The translations under genes were made by a program, and so were the position numbers. The notes beneath the pieces are model-generated. The model saw nothing but the letters and a program-made list of their open reading frames with translations. It did no database searches and was not told where the DNA came from. Shown piece after piece: positions 25,578 through 35,383 of a DNA stretch of 64,000 nt; position 1 is the first letter of the stretch, and every line of letters begins with the position of its first letter. Location of the stretch: positions 248,001-312,000 of the forward strand of contig NZ_AP024276.1 in assembly GCF_021654455.1 (NCBI RefSeq). Direction: 5' to 3'. This DNA is from Streptococcus parasuis (lineage in GTDB: Bacteria > Bacillota > Bacilli > Lactobacillales > Streptococcaceae).

Positions 25578-26855
25578 ATGAATACAAAAGCCAACCTTTT
25601 GTTTGATGTCCATGAGAAACCAGCTCCTCTTCAGGGGATTTTGCTCAGTTTCCAACACGTGTTTGCCATGTTTGGTGCAACGATTTTAGTACCTTTGATT
25701 TTGGGAATGCCCGTATCCGTGGCCCTATTTGCATCTGGTATTGGAACCCTGATTTACCAAGTAGCTACTCAATTTAAAGTACCGGTTTATCTTGGTTCTT
25801 CGTTTGCCTATATTTCAGCTATGGCCTTAGCTATCAAAGAAATGGGCGGAGATATCTCAGCAGCACAAACAGGTATTTTCTTTGTTGGTCTGATTTATGT
25901 ACTGATTGCAGGTCTTGTCAAAGCCATTGGTACAAAATGGATTGATACTCTATTACCACCCGTGGTTATTGGGCCTATGATCATCGTTATCGGTCTTGGC
26001 CTTGCCAATTCGGCAGTTACTTCTGCAGGTTTTGTGGCAGACGGTGACTGGAAAAATGTTGTTGTAGCTATTGTCACTTTCTTAATCGCGGCTTTTGTCA
26101 ATACCAAAGGGAAAGGCTTCGCCAAGATTGTTCCATTCTTAATTGCCATTATCGGTGGTTATATTGTTGCTCTCTTGCTTGGTCTGGTGGATTTCACACC
26201 TGTACTCGAAGCAGCATGGTTTGAGTTGCCAGGATTCTATTTACCATTTGAAACAGGTGTATTCAAATCGTATAATTTTTACTTCGGACCTGAAATGGTT
26301 GCCATTTTACCAATTGCTGTAGTGACTGTAGCTGAACATATCGGTGACCATACAGTTCTCAGCCAAATCTGTGGTCGTCAGTTCTTGAAAAACCCAGGTC
26401 TCAGTCGTACCTTGATTGGTGATGGTGTAGCGACAGCTGTTTCAGCTTTAATCGGGGGTCCTGCCAATACGACTTATGGAGAAAATACAGGGGTTATCGG
26501 TATGACTCGCATCGCGTCAGTATCGGTTATTCGCAATGCTGCTTTGATTGCAATTGCTTTCTCATTCTTGGGTAAATTTACAGCTCTTATTTCGACCATT
26601 CCAAGTGCCGTTCTCGGAGGAATGTCTATCTTACTATATGGTGTTATTGCATCAAATGGTTTGAAAGTATTGATTGAAAGTCGAGTAGATTTCGGTCAAG
26701 TTCGTAACCTGATTATTGCAAGCTCAATGCTAGTCTTGGGACTTGGTGGTGCAGTTCTGAATATTGGTACGATAACCCTTTCAGGAACAGCCCTCTCGGC
26801 AATCGTTGGGATTATCCTTAACCTCATTTTGCCCAAAAATGAAAAAGCCAAGTAA
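25578..26855 (+). CDS. pyrP: Uracil permease (NCS2 family)
   Basis: About 425 residues with 12-14 membrane segments. NCS2 marks are LLSFQHVFAMFGATILVP, the AEHIGDHTVLSQICGRQF segment, and GGPANTTYGENTGVIGMT in the place where xanthine permeases have GAGPNTAF. The AEHIGDH segment is typical of UraA/PyrP uracil carriers. ATG 25578 is preferred for spacing from GGGAG. The PyrR leader upstream supports a pyrimidine role. Confidence 0.93.
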   Translation: MNTKANLLFDVHEKPAPLQGILLSFQHVFAMFGATILVPLILGMPVSVALFASGIGTLIYQVATQFKVPVYLGSSFAYISAMALAIKEMGGDISAAQTGIFFVGLIYVLIAGLVKAIGTKWIDTLLPPVVIGPMIIVIGLGLANSAVTSAGFVADGDWKNVVVAIVTFLIAAFVNTKGKGFAKIVPFLIAIIGGYIVALLLGLVDFTPVLEAAWFELPGFYLPFETGVFKSYNFYFGPEMVAILPIAVVTVAEHIGDHTVLSQICGRQFLKNPGLSRTLIGDGVATAVSALIGGPANTTYGENTGVIGMTRIASVSVIRNAALIAIAFSFLGKFTALISTIPSAVLGGMSILLYGVIASNGLKVLIESRVDFGQVRNLIIASSMLVLGLGGAVLNIGTITLSGTALSAIVGIILNLILPKNEKAK

Positions 26856-26870
26856 TTACACTCAATTTTG

Positions 26871-26895
26871 AAGTCAGCTCAGGCTGGCTTTTTTT
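26871..26895 (+). terminator. Terminator after the uracil permease gene
   Basis: AGTCAGC - TCAG - GCTGGCT, then seven T. Confidence 0.85.
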
Positions 26896-26933
26896 ACGGA
26901 TTGTGGTATAGTAAAGGGAAAAAGGAGAAGCTC

Positions 26934-27284
26934 ATGAAAGAATTAGCTAAAGAAATGTATAGCAACACTCTTCATATTTGGTATGAGACAGATGTAATGG
27001 CAGACCACGAATATGGTCGAATTTTTGATACTAGTTCAGCCCGCTTAAATGAAGTTGCGGTCAGAATACAGGCAGATGTTGTGGACAATCCAAGTGTCGA
27101 AGCTATCTATTGGTATTTGGGGCAAGGGTTGGATCAAATCGTGCTGATGGCTCGTTACCAAAAAGACAGATTGCAGGTTCAAGTGAATCTCAAGGATTTT
27201 GATTTTGCCTTGCATGTAGATGCGATTGAAATATGGAAAAACGACTTAATTGAAGCAGTTCAAACAGGTCTTTCGGAGAAATAG
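26934..27284 (+). CDS. Conserved small protein of unknown function
   Basis: 116 residues, no membrane segment, mixed charge: MKELAKEMYSNTLHIWYETD, then YWYLGQGLDQIVLMARYQKD. AAGGAG lies 6 bases before ATG 26934, and TATAGT upstream could be its -10. I do not recognise a family. It stands alone between the uracil permease gene and rpsO. Confidence 0.65.
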   Translation: MKELAKEMYSNTLHIWYETDVMADHEYGRIFDTSSARLNEVAVRIQADVVDNPSVEAIYWYLGQGLDQIVLMARYQKDRLQVQVNLKDFDFALHVDAIEIWKNDLIEAVQTGLSEK

Positions 27285-27313
27285 CAGAGCAGCTCAGCAA
27301 TTGCTCAAATCAG

Positions 27314-27435
27314 TTGACAAAAGCACCATTCCTTGATAGAATGGATAAGGTCCGAAAGGACAAATCTAGCTTTTTCTTGGTCACAGGTCGCCAACCTGTC
27401 ACTCGGATTGAGCTCAATAAAAAGGAGTATACATT
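27314..27435 (+). promoter_or_regulatory. rpsO promoter and leader
   Basis: TTGACA (27314) and TAGAAT (27337) are 17 bp apart, close to consensus. The leader of about 87 bases has small hairpins (GTCCGAAAGGAC; and around GGTCGCCAACCTG). Ribosomal protein S15 represses its own mRNA through leader structure in several bacteria; the structure here was not modelled. Confidence 0.65.
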
Positions 27436-27705
27436 ATGGCAATCTCAAAAGAGAAAAAAAATGAAATCATGGCACAATATGCGCGTCATGAAGGCGACAC
27501 AGGTTCAGTTGAAGTACAAGTAGCAGTACTTACTTGGGAAATCAACCACCTTAACGACCATATCAAACAACACAAAAAAGACCACGCTACTTACCGTGGT
27601 TTGATGAAAAAAATCGGTCGCCGTCGTAACTTGTTGGCATACCTCCGCCGCACAGACGTTAACCGTTACCGCGAATTAATCAATTCACTTGGCTTGCGTC
27701 GTTAA
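27436..27705 (+). CDS. rpsO: 30S ribosomal protein S15
   Basis: 89 residues, exact S15 length. Typical segments are [39 protein letters not shown] and [17 protein letters not shown]. It binds 16S rRNA early in 30S assembly. RBS AAAGGAG. A strong terminator follows at 27722; pnp lies downstream after a GNAT gene on the other strand. Confidence 0.98.
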   Translation: MAISKEKKNEIMAQYARHEGDTGSVEVQVAVLTWEINHLNDHIKQHKKDHATYRGLMKKIGRRRNLLAYLRRTDVNRYRELINSLGLRR

Positions 27706-27721
27706 TTAGCAGGTATAGAAC

Positions 27722-27767
27722 AAAAAAACACAGCACCAGTATCTTGTATACTGAGCTGTGTTTTTTT
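27722..27767. terminator. Bidirectional terminator between rpsO and the GNAT gene
   Basis: AACACAGC / GCTGTGTT outer stem with an inner CAGTAT / ATACTG stem, and A and T runs on both sides. Confidence 0.9.
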
Positions 27768-27810
27768 CGATTCTACAAGCAAATTATTACTCAATTTTCG
27801 GGTTTTTATT

Positions 27811-28338
27811 TTACAAATTTTCAATCCAATATCGAAGCATACGCTCGCTACTATTAGGGTCAATACGGGTATCCTCATAAACTCCACCATTTGCAAGGAT
27901 GGTTTTTTGAGAGGCGATATTCCAATCTGCAGCGGTGATTAAGACTTGGGCAATTCCCAATTTCTTAGCTTCCAGCAGGGCAAGTCGTAGTTGTTCAGTC
28001 GCATAGCCTTTTCTTCGCTCTTCTGGGTGAATAGAATAGCCGATATGACCAATATAATTCTTTAAATGCTCGTGATTAAGATCATGGCGAATAGTGCAAA
28101 TGCCAACCATCTGTTGATCTATTTCACGAATACAAAGAAATGTAGAAGAAGGAGAATGTTCTGTATGACTTGTCCCATAAGATGACACTGCTTTAATGTG
28201 TTCTAGCCATTCCTCAACTGCTTCAAATTGCTGCAGTTTGGCACCACCATGAAGATGTTCATTGCTGAATGCTTTTTTATAGGCTAAGATTTGATTCTTC
28301 CATTTTAAACTAGGAACTACAAGATGGCAAGTTTCCAT
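27811..28338 (-). CDS. GNAT-family acetyltransferase
   Basis: 175 residues with a full GNAT core: IGHIGYSIHPEERRKGYATEQL (the RRKGYA acetyl-CoA loop) and VLITAADWNIASQKTILANGGVYE. It resembles RimJ/RimL-like and antibiotic-acetylating GNATs, but the substrate cannot be told. Single gene on the minus strand between rpsO and pnp. Confidence 0.87.
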   Translation of the reverse strand: METCHLVVPSLKWKNQILAYKKAFSNEHLHGGAKLQQFEAVEEWLEHIKAVSSYGTSHTEHSPSSTFLCIREIDQQMVGICTIRHDLNHEHLKNYIGHIGYSIHPEERRKGYATEQLRLALLEAKKLGIAQVLITAADWNIASQKTILANGGVYEDTRIDPNSSERMLRYWIENL

Positions 28339-28455
28339 TTTCTACCCCCAACTATTTTGAATAGTTTATCATTGAGTTTATCATGAGTATGTTTTCTTGT
28401 CAAAAATAGTTTCAGGCCTTTATTTCTACCTAAAATATGATAAAATAAGAATTAT

Positions 28456-28517
28456 GCGTGATTTTGTGCAAAAGAGAGTGAAACAAGCTGTTTGATTGTC
28501 TTTTGTAGAAAACACGC
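28456..28517 (+). promoter_or_regulatory. Long hairpin in the pnp 5' leader
   Basis: GCGTG (28456-28460) pairs with CACGC (28513-28517), and CAAAAGA pairs with TCTTTTG, with an inner AAACA-AGC-TGTTT hairpin. In E. coli a comparable leader stem is cut by RNase III so that PNPase can control its own mRNA. That role here is inference. Confidence 0.5.
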
Positions 28518-28551
28518 TAGAAAAATTTCAGAAAAAAACAGGAGACAATTC

Positions 28552-30771
28552 ATGTCAAAACAAGTATTTGAAACGGTTTTTGCTGGCAAGAAACTAGTCG
28601 TTGAAACTGGTCAGGTTGCCAAACAAGCCAATGGTGCAGTAGTTGTTCGTTATGGAGATTCAACAGTATTAACTGCAGCTGTTATGTCTAAGAAAATGGC
28701 AACTGGTGATTTCTTCCCTCTCCAAGTTAACTACGAAGAAAAGATGTATGCTGCTGGTAAATTTCCTGGAGGTTGGATGAAGAGGGAAGGACGTCCATCT
28801 ACGGATGCTACTTTGACAGCTCGTTTGATTGATCGTCCGATTCGTCCAATGTTTGCGGAAGGTTTCCGTAACGAAGTTCAAGTCATCAACACAGTGCTTT
28901 CTTATGATCCAGATGCATCTGCTCCAATGGCAGCCATGTTTGGTTCCTCATTGGCACTAGCGATTTCAGACATTCCGTTCAATGGTCCAATTGCTGGTGT
29001 TCAGGTTGGTTATGTTAATGGCGAATTGATTATTAACCCAGATCAAGCTCAACAAGAAGCCTCCCTTTTAGAATTGACAGTTGCTGGTAACAAAGACGCT
29101 ATCAACATGGTTGAATCGGGTGCCAAAGAATTATCAGAAGAAGTGATGTTGGAAGCACTCTTGAAAGGTCATGCGGCTATTCAAGAACTTTTGGATTTCC
29201 AAAATCAAATCGTGGCAGCGGTTGGTAAGGAAAAAGCAGATGTGGAGCTTCTTCAAGTGGACCCAGAATTGCAGGCTGAGATTGTTGCAGCTTACAATGA
29301 CGATTTGAAAAAAGCGGTGCAGGTTGAAGAAAAATTGGCCCGTGAAGATGCGACCAATGCCGTGCGTGAAACCGTCATCGCAGCTTACGAAGAAAAATAC
29401 GCTGAACACGAAGAATTTGACCGCATCATGCGTGACGTTCATGAAATCTTGGAACTCATGGAGCACGCAGAAGTTCGTCGTTTGATTACTGAAGACAAGG
29501 TCCGCCCAGACGGTCGCCGTGTGGATGAGATTCGACCGCTAGATGCAGAAGTAGACTTCTTGCCAAATGTTCACGGCTCAGGTCTCTTTACCCGTGGTCA
29601 AACGCAAGCCCTCTCTGTCTTGACCTTGGCACCAATGGGTGAAACCCAAATCATCGACGGTTTGGATGATGAGTACAAGAAACGCTTCTTGCATCACTAT
29701 AACTTCCCACAATACTCAGTGGGATCAACAGGTCGTTACGGAGCACCTGGTCGTCGTGAAATTGGTCACGGAGCCCTTGGTGAGCGTGCTCTTGAGCAAG
29801 TCTTGCCAAGCCTAGAAGATTTCCCTTACGCTATCCGCTTGGTGGCAGAAGTCTTGGAGTCAAACGGTTCTTCATCACAGGCTTCTATCACAGCTGGTAC
29901 CCTTGCCCTTATGGCAGGTGGTGTGCCAATCAAGGCACCCGTTGCAGGGATTGCCATGGGTCTGATCTCAGATGGTACCAACTACACCGTCTTGACCGAT
30001 ATTCAAGGTCTTGAGGACCACTTCGGCGACATGGACTTCAAGGTAGCTGGTACTCGTGACGGTATCACAGCCCTTCAAATGGACATCAAGATTGACGGTA
30101 TCACACCGCAAATCTTGGAAGAAGCCTTGGCACAGGCTAAGAAAGCTCGTTTTGAAATCCTCGATGTGATTGAAGCAACTATCCCAGAAGTTCGTCCTGA
30201 TTTGGCACCAACTGCACCGAAGATTGATACCATCAAGATTGATGTAGACAAGATTAAGATTGTCATCGGTAAGGGTGGCGAAACTATTGATAAGATTATT
30301 GCAGAAACTGGCGTGAAAATCGATATTGACGAAGATGGTCTTGTGGCTATCTTCTCACCAGATCGCGATGCGATTGAACGGACCAAGGAAATCATTGCAG
30401 GTCTTGTTCGTGAAGCAAAAGTGGACGAAGTCTTCCAAGCAAAAGTGGTTCGTTTGGAGAAATTCGGTGCCTTTGTCAACCTTTTTGACAAGACCGACGC
30501 CCTCGTCCACGTTTCTGAAATGGCTTGGACACGTGTCAATAAACCAGAAGATTTGGTTGAGGTTGGCGATGTTGTAGATGTTAAGGTGATAAAAATTGAT
30601 GATAAGGGACGTATTGATGCTTCTATGAAAGCCCTTCTACCAAAACCAGAAGGCTACGTGGAACCAGAAAAACGTGAACGTTCGGAAAAACCTCGTCGTC
30701 ATAAAGAACACAAAGAGAAAAAAGATAATAACTTTGGTGAATTTAAATTTCATAAAGTAGATAAAAAATAA
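28552..30771 (+). CDS. pnp: Polyribonucleotide nucleotidyltransferase (PNPase)
   Basis: 739 residues. A 3'-to-5' phosphorolytic exoribonuclease of RNA decay. Two RNase PH domains ([11 protein letters not shown] in the first; [21 protein letters not shown] in the second) flank an all-helical linker, followed by a KH domain ([15 protein letters not shown]) and an S1 domain ([15 protein letters not shown]). The C-terminus is Lys/Glu-rich. Start ATG 28552 after CAGGAG. A long leader hairpin suggests autoregulation. Confidence 0.97.
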   Translation: MSKQVFETVFAGKKLVVETGQVAKQANGAVVVRYGDSTVLTAAVMSKKMATGDFFPLQVNYEEKMYAAGKFPGGWMKREGRPSTDATLTARLIDRPIRPMFAEGFRNEVQVINTVLSYDPDASAPMAAMFGSSLALAISDIPFNGPIAGVQVGYVNGELIINPDQAQQEASLLELTVAGNKDAINMVESGAKELSEEVMLEALLKGHAAIQELLDFQNQIVAAVGKEKADVELLQVDPELQAEIVAAYNDDLKKAVQVEEKLAREDATNAVRETVIAAYEEKYAEHEEFDRIMRDVHEILELMEHAEVRRLITEDKVRPDGRRVDEIRPLDAEVDFLPNVHGSGLFTRGQTQALSVLTLAPMGETQIIDGLDDEYKKRFLHHYNFPQYSVGSTGRYGAPGRREIGHGALGERALEQVLPSLEDFPYAIRLVAEVLESNGSSSQASITAGTLALMAGGVPIKAPVAGIAMGLISDGTNYTVLTDIQGLEDHFGDMDFKVAGTRDGITALQMDIKIDGITPQILEEALAQAKKARFEILDVIEATIPEVRPDLAPTAPKIDTIKIDVDKIKIVIGKGGETIDKIIAETGVKIDIDEDGLVAIFSPDRDAIERTKEIIAGLVREAKVDEVFQAKVVRLEKFGAFVNLFDKTDALVHVSEMAWTRVNKPEDLVEVGDVVDVKVIKIDDKGRIDASMKALLPKPEGYVEPEKRERSEKPRRHKEHKEKKDNNFGEFKFHKVDKK

Positions 30772-30780
30772 TGGTGAAGT

Positions 30781-30807
30781 AGGCAAGTCCCGAAATGGAC
30801 TTGTCTT
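30781..30807 (+). other. Hairpin between pnp and cysE
   Basis: GGCAAGTCC - CGAAAT - GGACTTGTC, with little T behind it. Possible weak terminator or processing site. Confidence 0.45.
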
Positions 30808-30826
30808 CTCGCTAGAAGGAGAAGTC

Positions 30827-31444
30827 ATGGGTTGGTGGAAGGATACCATAGAAATTGTAAAAGAAAAAGATCCGGCGGCACGGAACTCCTTGGAAGTCCT
30901 TTTGACCTACCCAGGAGTCAAGGCATTGGCTGCTCATCGTCTCTCTCACTGGATGTGGCAAAATGGTTTTAAATTATTAGCTCGGATGCACAGTCAGTTT
31001 TGGCGATTTTGGACCAACATTGAAATTCATCCAGGTGCAGAAATTGCTTCGGGAGTCTTTATTGATCATGGCGCAGGATTGGTAATCGGTGAGACTGCAA
31101 TTGTCGAATCTGGTGTAATGTTATACCATGGAGTAACTCTTGGAGGAACAGGGAAGGATACAGGGAAGCGCCATCCAACAGTTCGAAAAGGGGCACTCGT
31201 TTCTGCTCATGCCCAGGTGATTGGCCCAGTTGAAATCGGAGAAAATGCGAAAGTAGGTGCTGCTGCTGTTGTCTTAGCAGATGTTCCAGCAGACGTGACA
31301 GTTGTCGGTATGCCTGCTAAAATAGTCCGTGTTCATGGGAAAAAAGATGAGCAAGCCATTCATGATATGGAAGGCGGTCGTGAATACTACACAACCAAGC
31401 TAGCAGAACTGAGAGAAGCTAGCCATCGCTCCTCACATTTGTAA
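30827..31444 (+). CDS. cysE: Serine O-acetyltransferase
   Basis: Makes O-acetylserine for cysteine synthesis. 205 residues, short Gram-positive form. The C-terminal left-handed beta helix shows the hexapeptide repeats and the catalytic region with HGAGLVIGETA and YHGVTLGGTGKDTGKRHP. RBS AGAAGGAG. Preceded by a hairpin at 30781-30807 that could reduce read-through from pnp. Confidence 0.94.
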   Translation: MGWWKDTIEIVKEKDPAARNSLEVLLTYPGVKALAAHRLSHWMWQNGFKLLARMHSQFWRFWTNIEIHPGAEIASGVFIDHGAGLVIGETAIVESGVMLYHGVTLGGTGKDTGKRHPTVRKGALVSAHAQVIGPVEIGENAKVGAAAVVLADVPADVTVVGMPAKIVRVHGKKDEQAIHDMEGGREYYTTKLAELREASHRSSHL

Positions 31445-31487
31445 GAAAGCCTTCCTATTTGAGTAGTTTTGGAGATAAGAGGTAAGT

Positions 31488-32348
31488 ATGATTATAGCAA
31501 CTAATATCCTGGATCCTAGTCAGTTATCCGCAGCAAAAACTCTGATAAGCACAGTACAATCCTATGACGGAACCTATCGTGATCCTTACCTGTCAAATAT
31601 GCTCAACTTTGACCCTGAAATGCCAGCTTTTTTCTTGGCTTATCAAGGTGAACAGTTGGTGGGACTTTTGACTGTATATGCCGATGATGAGGATGTGGAA
31701 CTGGCGATTCTCGTGCATCCAGACTACCGCAGACAGGGGCTGGCACGCAAGCTCTATGATTGCTATCAGACGAAGACGGCTAACTATCCTATCGCTAGTG
31801 TGACCTTTCAGACCGAACGTGTCTTTCTAGATAAGCACCCAGACCTTGCGACAGCTTGGAACTTGATAGAAGATACGGATACTGAGACATGGTTGGGTCG
31901 TGAACGAGTGCCTTATCAGCTTTCACAACAGGCTGAGCTCACAGTAAGTTTGGCACAGGGTCATCATGCAGACAGTATTGCACGCTGTAAGACTGCGGCA
32001 TTTGGTAACGACTATGAGGTGGCCCTCCGCTACGTGCGTGAAGCCATTGCGGATGCGGATAGTTTGCTTTATGTTTTGGAACATAGCGGAGCGGTTATCG
32101 GCTCTTGCACAGTAAACATTTCGACCGATGATAACTATCTTTACGGTTTAGCTATCGCCCCAGACCAGCAACAAAAAGGTTACGGCACTTACTTAGTCAA
32201 AGCTGTCATCAATGACCTTATCACGAAAAACGAAAAACCTTTTCAAATCGCCGTCGAAGATGACAACCTCATTGCTAAGCGGCTGTATGAAAATATCGGT
32301 TTTACCAAGCAGACACAAGTGATCTACTTAGACCCGAAAGAAGGTTGA
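31488..32348 (+). CDS. Double-domain GNAT acetyltransferase
   Basis: 286 residues with two GNAT halves. The first (about 1-140) has VELAILVHPDYRRQGLARKLY; the second (about 150-286) has YGLAIAPDQQQKGYGTYLV and ends in DDNLIAKRLYENIGFTKQT. Both retain the acetyl-CoA loop. Two bases separate it from the phosphorylase gene. Substrate unknown. Confidence 0.87.
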   Translation: MIIATNILDPSQLSAAKTLISTVQSYDGTYRDPYLSNMLNFDPEMPAFFLAYQGEQLVGLLTVYADDEDVELAILVHPDYRRQGLARKLYDCYQTKTANYPIASVTFQTERVFLDKHPDLATAWNLIEDTDTETWLGRERVPYQLSQQAELTVSLAQGHHADSIARCKTAAFGNDYEVALRYVREAIADADSLLYVLEHSGAVIGSCTVNISTDDNYLYGLAIAPDQQQKGYGTYLVKAVINDLITKNEKPFQIAVEDDNLIAKRLYENIGFTKQTQVIYLDPKEG

Positions 32349-32349
32349 T

Positions 32350-33123
32350 ATGCTACTAGAAGAATTTGAACAAAGTCCTGCTGTCATTGAACCGACGGAC
32401 AAGGCTATTCGTGGTGGCGGTGAGGTATGTGAGACCATGATTTTCTCTTTCAATGGGGAAATCGTAGACCGGGTCCGTCAGCTACCTGAAAGTAGAGAAG
32501 GTGGCTACTTAGAAAGCATTAACGGTTGCCATCCTTGGTATATTTTGGAAAGAGATGGACTGCGAGTTGCGGTCATGTTGGCAGTCGTCGGTGCTCCCAT
32601 GGCGGTTGGTCACTTGGAGGAACTGAAAGCCTGTGGCTTTGAGAATTTTATCGTTCTGGGTTCTTGTGGGGTCTTGGACGAATCACTTGCTGCGGATAAG
32701 ATTATCCTTCCTAGCTCTGCTCTTCGGGATGAAGGAACCAGCTTCCACTACGCTCCTGCCAGCGATGAAATCAGCTATGACCCTGCTTTGCTATTGACCA
32801 TGGAAAAGGCCTTGGATCAAGCAGGAATCGAACATGTTCGGACTAAGACATGGACGACAGATGCATTTTATAGAGAAACAGCAGCTAAGGTTAAACGTCG
32901 CTTGACTGCTGGGGCAATGGTGGTTGATATGGAAGCATCAGCTATTATGGCATGGTCCCAGTTCCGACAGGCTAATGTTTATCAATTTTTCTACACAGCT
33001 GATTATGTGGATCACCATAACAATGAGTGGGATACTCGTCGTGAGGAGAGAAATGTTGACTGTATGACTTTCTTTGAAATCGCGATGGACATTGCTAAAA
33101 AATTAGAAAGTACAGTATGTTAA
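32350..33123 (+). CDS. Nucleoside phosphorylase
   Basis: 257 residues of the PNP/UDP family 1: the phosphate site region FIVLGSCGVLDESLAADKIILPSSA (about 97-121) and the VVDMEASAIMAWSQF segment, where the ME pair binds the ribose. It most resembles uridine or purine nucleoside phosphorylases; the base cannot be assigned with certainty. Overlaps the next small gene by 7 bases. Confidence 0.87.
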   Translation: MLLEEFEQSPAVIEPTDKAIRGGGEVCETMIFSFNGEIVDRVRQLPESREGGYLESINGCHPWYILERDGLRVAVMLAVVGAPMAVGHLEELKACGFENFIVLGSCGVLDESLAADKIILPSSALRDEGTSFHYAPASDEISYDPALLLTMEKALDQAGIEHVRTKTWTTDAFYRETAAKVKRRLTAGAMVVDMEASAIMAWSQFRQANVYQFFYTADYVDHHNNEWDTRREERNVDCMTFFEIAMDIAKKLESTVC

Positions 33124-33302
33124 AAGAATTAGTGAAACAGAATTGGCCCTATATCTTGACTTCCATCGTTGGAACGATTCTATTTGTCGTTAAATTTTCA
33201 CAAGGTAATTGGCAGGTTGGGATGATTTGGTTGGCAGCAACAGCCTATTGGCTAGTAAAACTATATCAAAAATACCAAATCTTGAAGAATGTTCAGAAGT
33301 AA
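33117..33302 (+). CDS. Small membrane protein
   Basis: 61 residues with two membrane segments (about 11-25 and 35-50) and basic ends. It overlaps the phosphorylase gene and lies just before cysS, so it is part of the operon. Unknown function; its short length leaves some doubt. Confidence 0.6.
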   Translation: MLKELVKQNWPYILTSIVGTILFVVKFSQGNWQVGMIWLAATAYWLVKLYQKYQILKNVQK

Positions 33303-33312
33303 AGGAGCATCT

Positions 33313-34656
33313 ATGATTAAAATTTACGATACCATGACCCGCAGTTTACGTGATTTTGTACCCTTGGAAGAAGGCAAGGTAAAAATGTATGTCTGCGGTC
33401 CAACGGTTTATAACTATATTCATATCGGTAATGCACGAAGTGTGGTAGCTTTTGATACCATCCGCCGTTATTTTGAATACCGTGGCTTTGATGTAGCTTA
33501 CATTTCAAACTTTACGGACGTGGATGACAAGATTATCAAAGCTGCAAATGAAGCTGGTATGACAACAAAGGAATTATCTGATAAGTTTATTGCGGCATTT
33601 AAGGATGACGTGGCAAAATTAGGAGTTAAACCTGCAACCAAGAATCCTCGTGTTATCGATTATATGGACCAAATCATTGATTTTGTCCAAGCTCTATTGG
33701 ATAAGGGCTATGCATATGAAGCAGAAGGGGATGTTTATTTCCGTGTTGAAAAGGCAAGGAATTATGCCCGTTTGGCCAATAAAACTTTGTCAGACTTAGA
33801 AGCTGGAGCATCTGGGCGTGTTGATGGAGAGGGGCAGTTGAAAGAACATCCATTTGACTTTGCCTTGTGGAAATCAGCGAAGCCAGGAGAAGTGTCATGG
33901 GAAAGTCCGTGGGGTCACGGGCGTCCAGGATGGCATATCGAATGTTCGGTTATGGCAACAGAGATATTGGGAGACACCATAGATATTCATGGTGGCGGAG
34001 CAGACTTGGAGTTTCCGCACCATACAAACGAGATTGCCCAATCAGAATGTAAAACAGGACAGACATTCGCAAATTACTGGATGCACAATGCCATGCTCAA
34101 TATCAATGATGAAAAAATGTCCAAGTCATTAGGGAATTTTTTAACTGCACATGAAATGTTGGAGAAAATTGATGGGCCAGTTCTACGATTTTTCCTTGCG
34201 ACCCAGCACTACCGCCGACCACTGAACTACACGGAGAAAGCTATCTCCGATGCGGAAACAAATTTAAAATATTTAAAAAACACCTATACTCAACCAGTGC
34301 TGAATGTGTCTGATCACACGGTATTAGCTAAACATTTAGCGGCGTTCGAGACTGCAATGGATGATGATTTTAATGCTGCAAATGGCATTACAGCAATTTT
34401 CGACTTTGCCAAATGGATCAACTCCGGAAACTATGATGCCATTGTCAAGGAAGCCTTTGGAAAAATGTTGGCAGTCTTTGGAATTGTCTTTGAGGAAGAG
34501 GTCTTAGACAGTGAGATTGAAGCCTTAATTGAGGAGCGGCAAGTAGCGCGTGCCAATAGGGACTTTGCAACAGCGGACCGTATTCGGGATGAATTGGCGG
34601 AGCAAGGGATTAAATTATTAGATACAAAAGATGGCGTGAGGTGGACACGTGACTAG
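33313..34656 (+). CDS. cysS: Cysteinyl-tRNA synthetase
   Basis: 447 residues, normal length. Class I signatures are present: CGPTVYNYIHIGNARS (HIGH-like) and NDEKMSKSLGN (KMSKS). Zinc ligands are the first Cys, GWHIECSVMA and the following HH. Start ATG 33313 follows AAAGGAG. Sits in the same run as cysE, a common streptococcal order, and overlaps mrnC by 8 bases. Confidence 0.97.
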   Translation: MIKIYDTMTRSLRDFVPLEEGKVKMYVCGPTVYNYIHIGNARSVVAFDTIRRYFEYRGFDVAYISNFTDVDDKIIKAANEAGMTTKELSDKFIAAFKDDVAKLGVKPATKNPRVIDYMDQIIDFVQALLDKGYAYEAEGDVYFRVEKARNYARLANKTLSDLEAGASGRVDGEGQLKEHPFDFALWKSAKPGEVSWESPWGHGRPGWHIECSVMATEILGDTIDIHGGGADLEFPHHTNEIAQSECKTGQTFANYWMHNAMLNINDEKMSKSLGNFLTAHEMLEKIDGPVLRFFLATQHYRRPLNYTEKAISDAETNLKYLKNTYTQPVLNVSDHTVLAKHLAAFETAMDDDFNAANGITAIFDFAKWINSGNYDAIVKEAFGKMLAVFGIVFEEEVLDSEIEALIEERQVARANRDFATADRIRDELAEQGIKLLDTKDGVRWTRD

Positions 34657-35053
34657 TGTAGTTGATGTGAACCTTATCAACGGAATTGCTCTTGCTTTTG
34701 AAGGTGACGCAGTATATTCTATGTATATCAGGCGACATTTGATATTCAAGGGATTGACCAAGCCCAACAAATTACACAGTGAAGCAAATAAATACGTCTC
34801 GGCAAAGGCACAAGCCAGTCTTATCGTAGCTCTCTTAGAAACTCAGCTACTAAATGAGAAAGAAGAAGAAATCTATCGAAGAGGTCGTAATGCAAATAGC
34901 CACACAAAGGCTAAAAATGCAGATATTGTGACTTATCGTATGTCTACAGGTTTTGAGGCAGTTTTGGGCTACCTCCATATGACAAATCAATTTGAACGAC
35001 TCGATGAGCTTATCTCTTGGTGCATTGAAACAGTAGAAAACAAATCCATATAA
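34649..35053 (+). CDS. mrnC: Mini-ribonuclease III
   Basis: 134 residues, an RNase III catalytic domain without the double-stranded RNA-binding domain. LAFEGDAVYSMYIRRHL holds the catalytic acidic residue, and GRNANSHTKAKNADIVTYRMSTGFEAVLG is typical of MrnC (residues 94-122), which matures 23S rRNA ends. Start is GTG 34649, with GAGGTGG 4 bases upstream. It stands directly before the rRNA operon. Confidence 0.93.
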   Translation: MTSVVDVNLINGIALAFEGDAVYSMYIRRHLIFKGLTKPNKLHSEANKYVSAKAQASLIVALLETQLLNEKEEEIYRRGRNANSHTKAKNADIVTYRMSTGFEAVLGYLHMTNQFERLDELISWCIETVENKSI

Positions 35054-35086
35054 GAAGATAGTCTGATAAGATTATCTTCTATTTTA
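35053..35086 (+). terminator. Terminator after mrnC
   Basis: AGAAGATA / TATCTTCT stem, then ATTTTATTT. Confidence 0.75.
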
Positions 35087-35383
35087 TTTATAAGATAAGA
35101 TTTTGAATAGAATTTACTCTCCCTGCTAATTGAAATTACCCAGTAGAACCATCCTTCTGCCTCCGAAAATACGAAACAAACATAGCTCTAGCTTCAACCA
35201 GTAAACATGAACAATGCTTTTTCTAATTCCTACATTCCATTACCTACAAAAAAGTTAATACATAACCACTGTTTATTGAATTGTCAAAGGATATAATCTT
35301 TGCTATGACACGCTGATTCTTCAATTCTAAACAATTTACTGGATCGTCAAAAATAAAAAAGTGAAAAAAACAGGAAAAACTAC
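35087..35383. other. AT-rich region upstream of the rRNA promoters
   Basis: About 300 bp with no gene and no clear repeat. A TATAAT at 35292 has no good -35. The A/T tracts just before 35384 may act as an UP-like element. Confidence 0.4.

Noticed and set aside
30075-30539. 154-codon minus-strand frame inside pnp
   Set aside because: Low-complexity Ser/Thr/Ile-rich product, typical of antisense of a coding gene.
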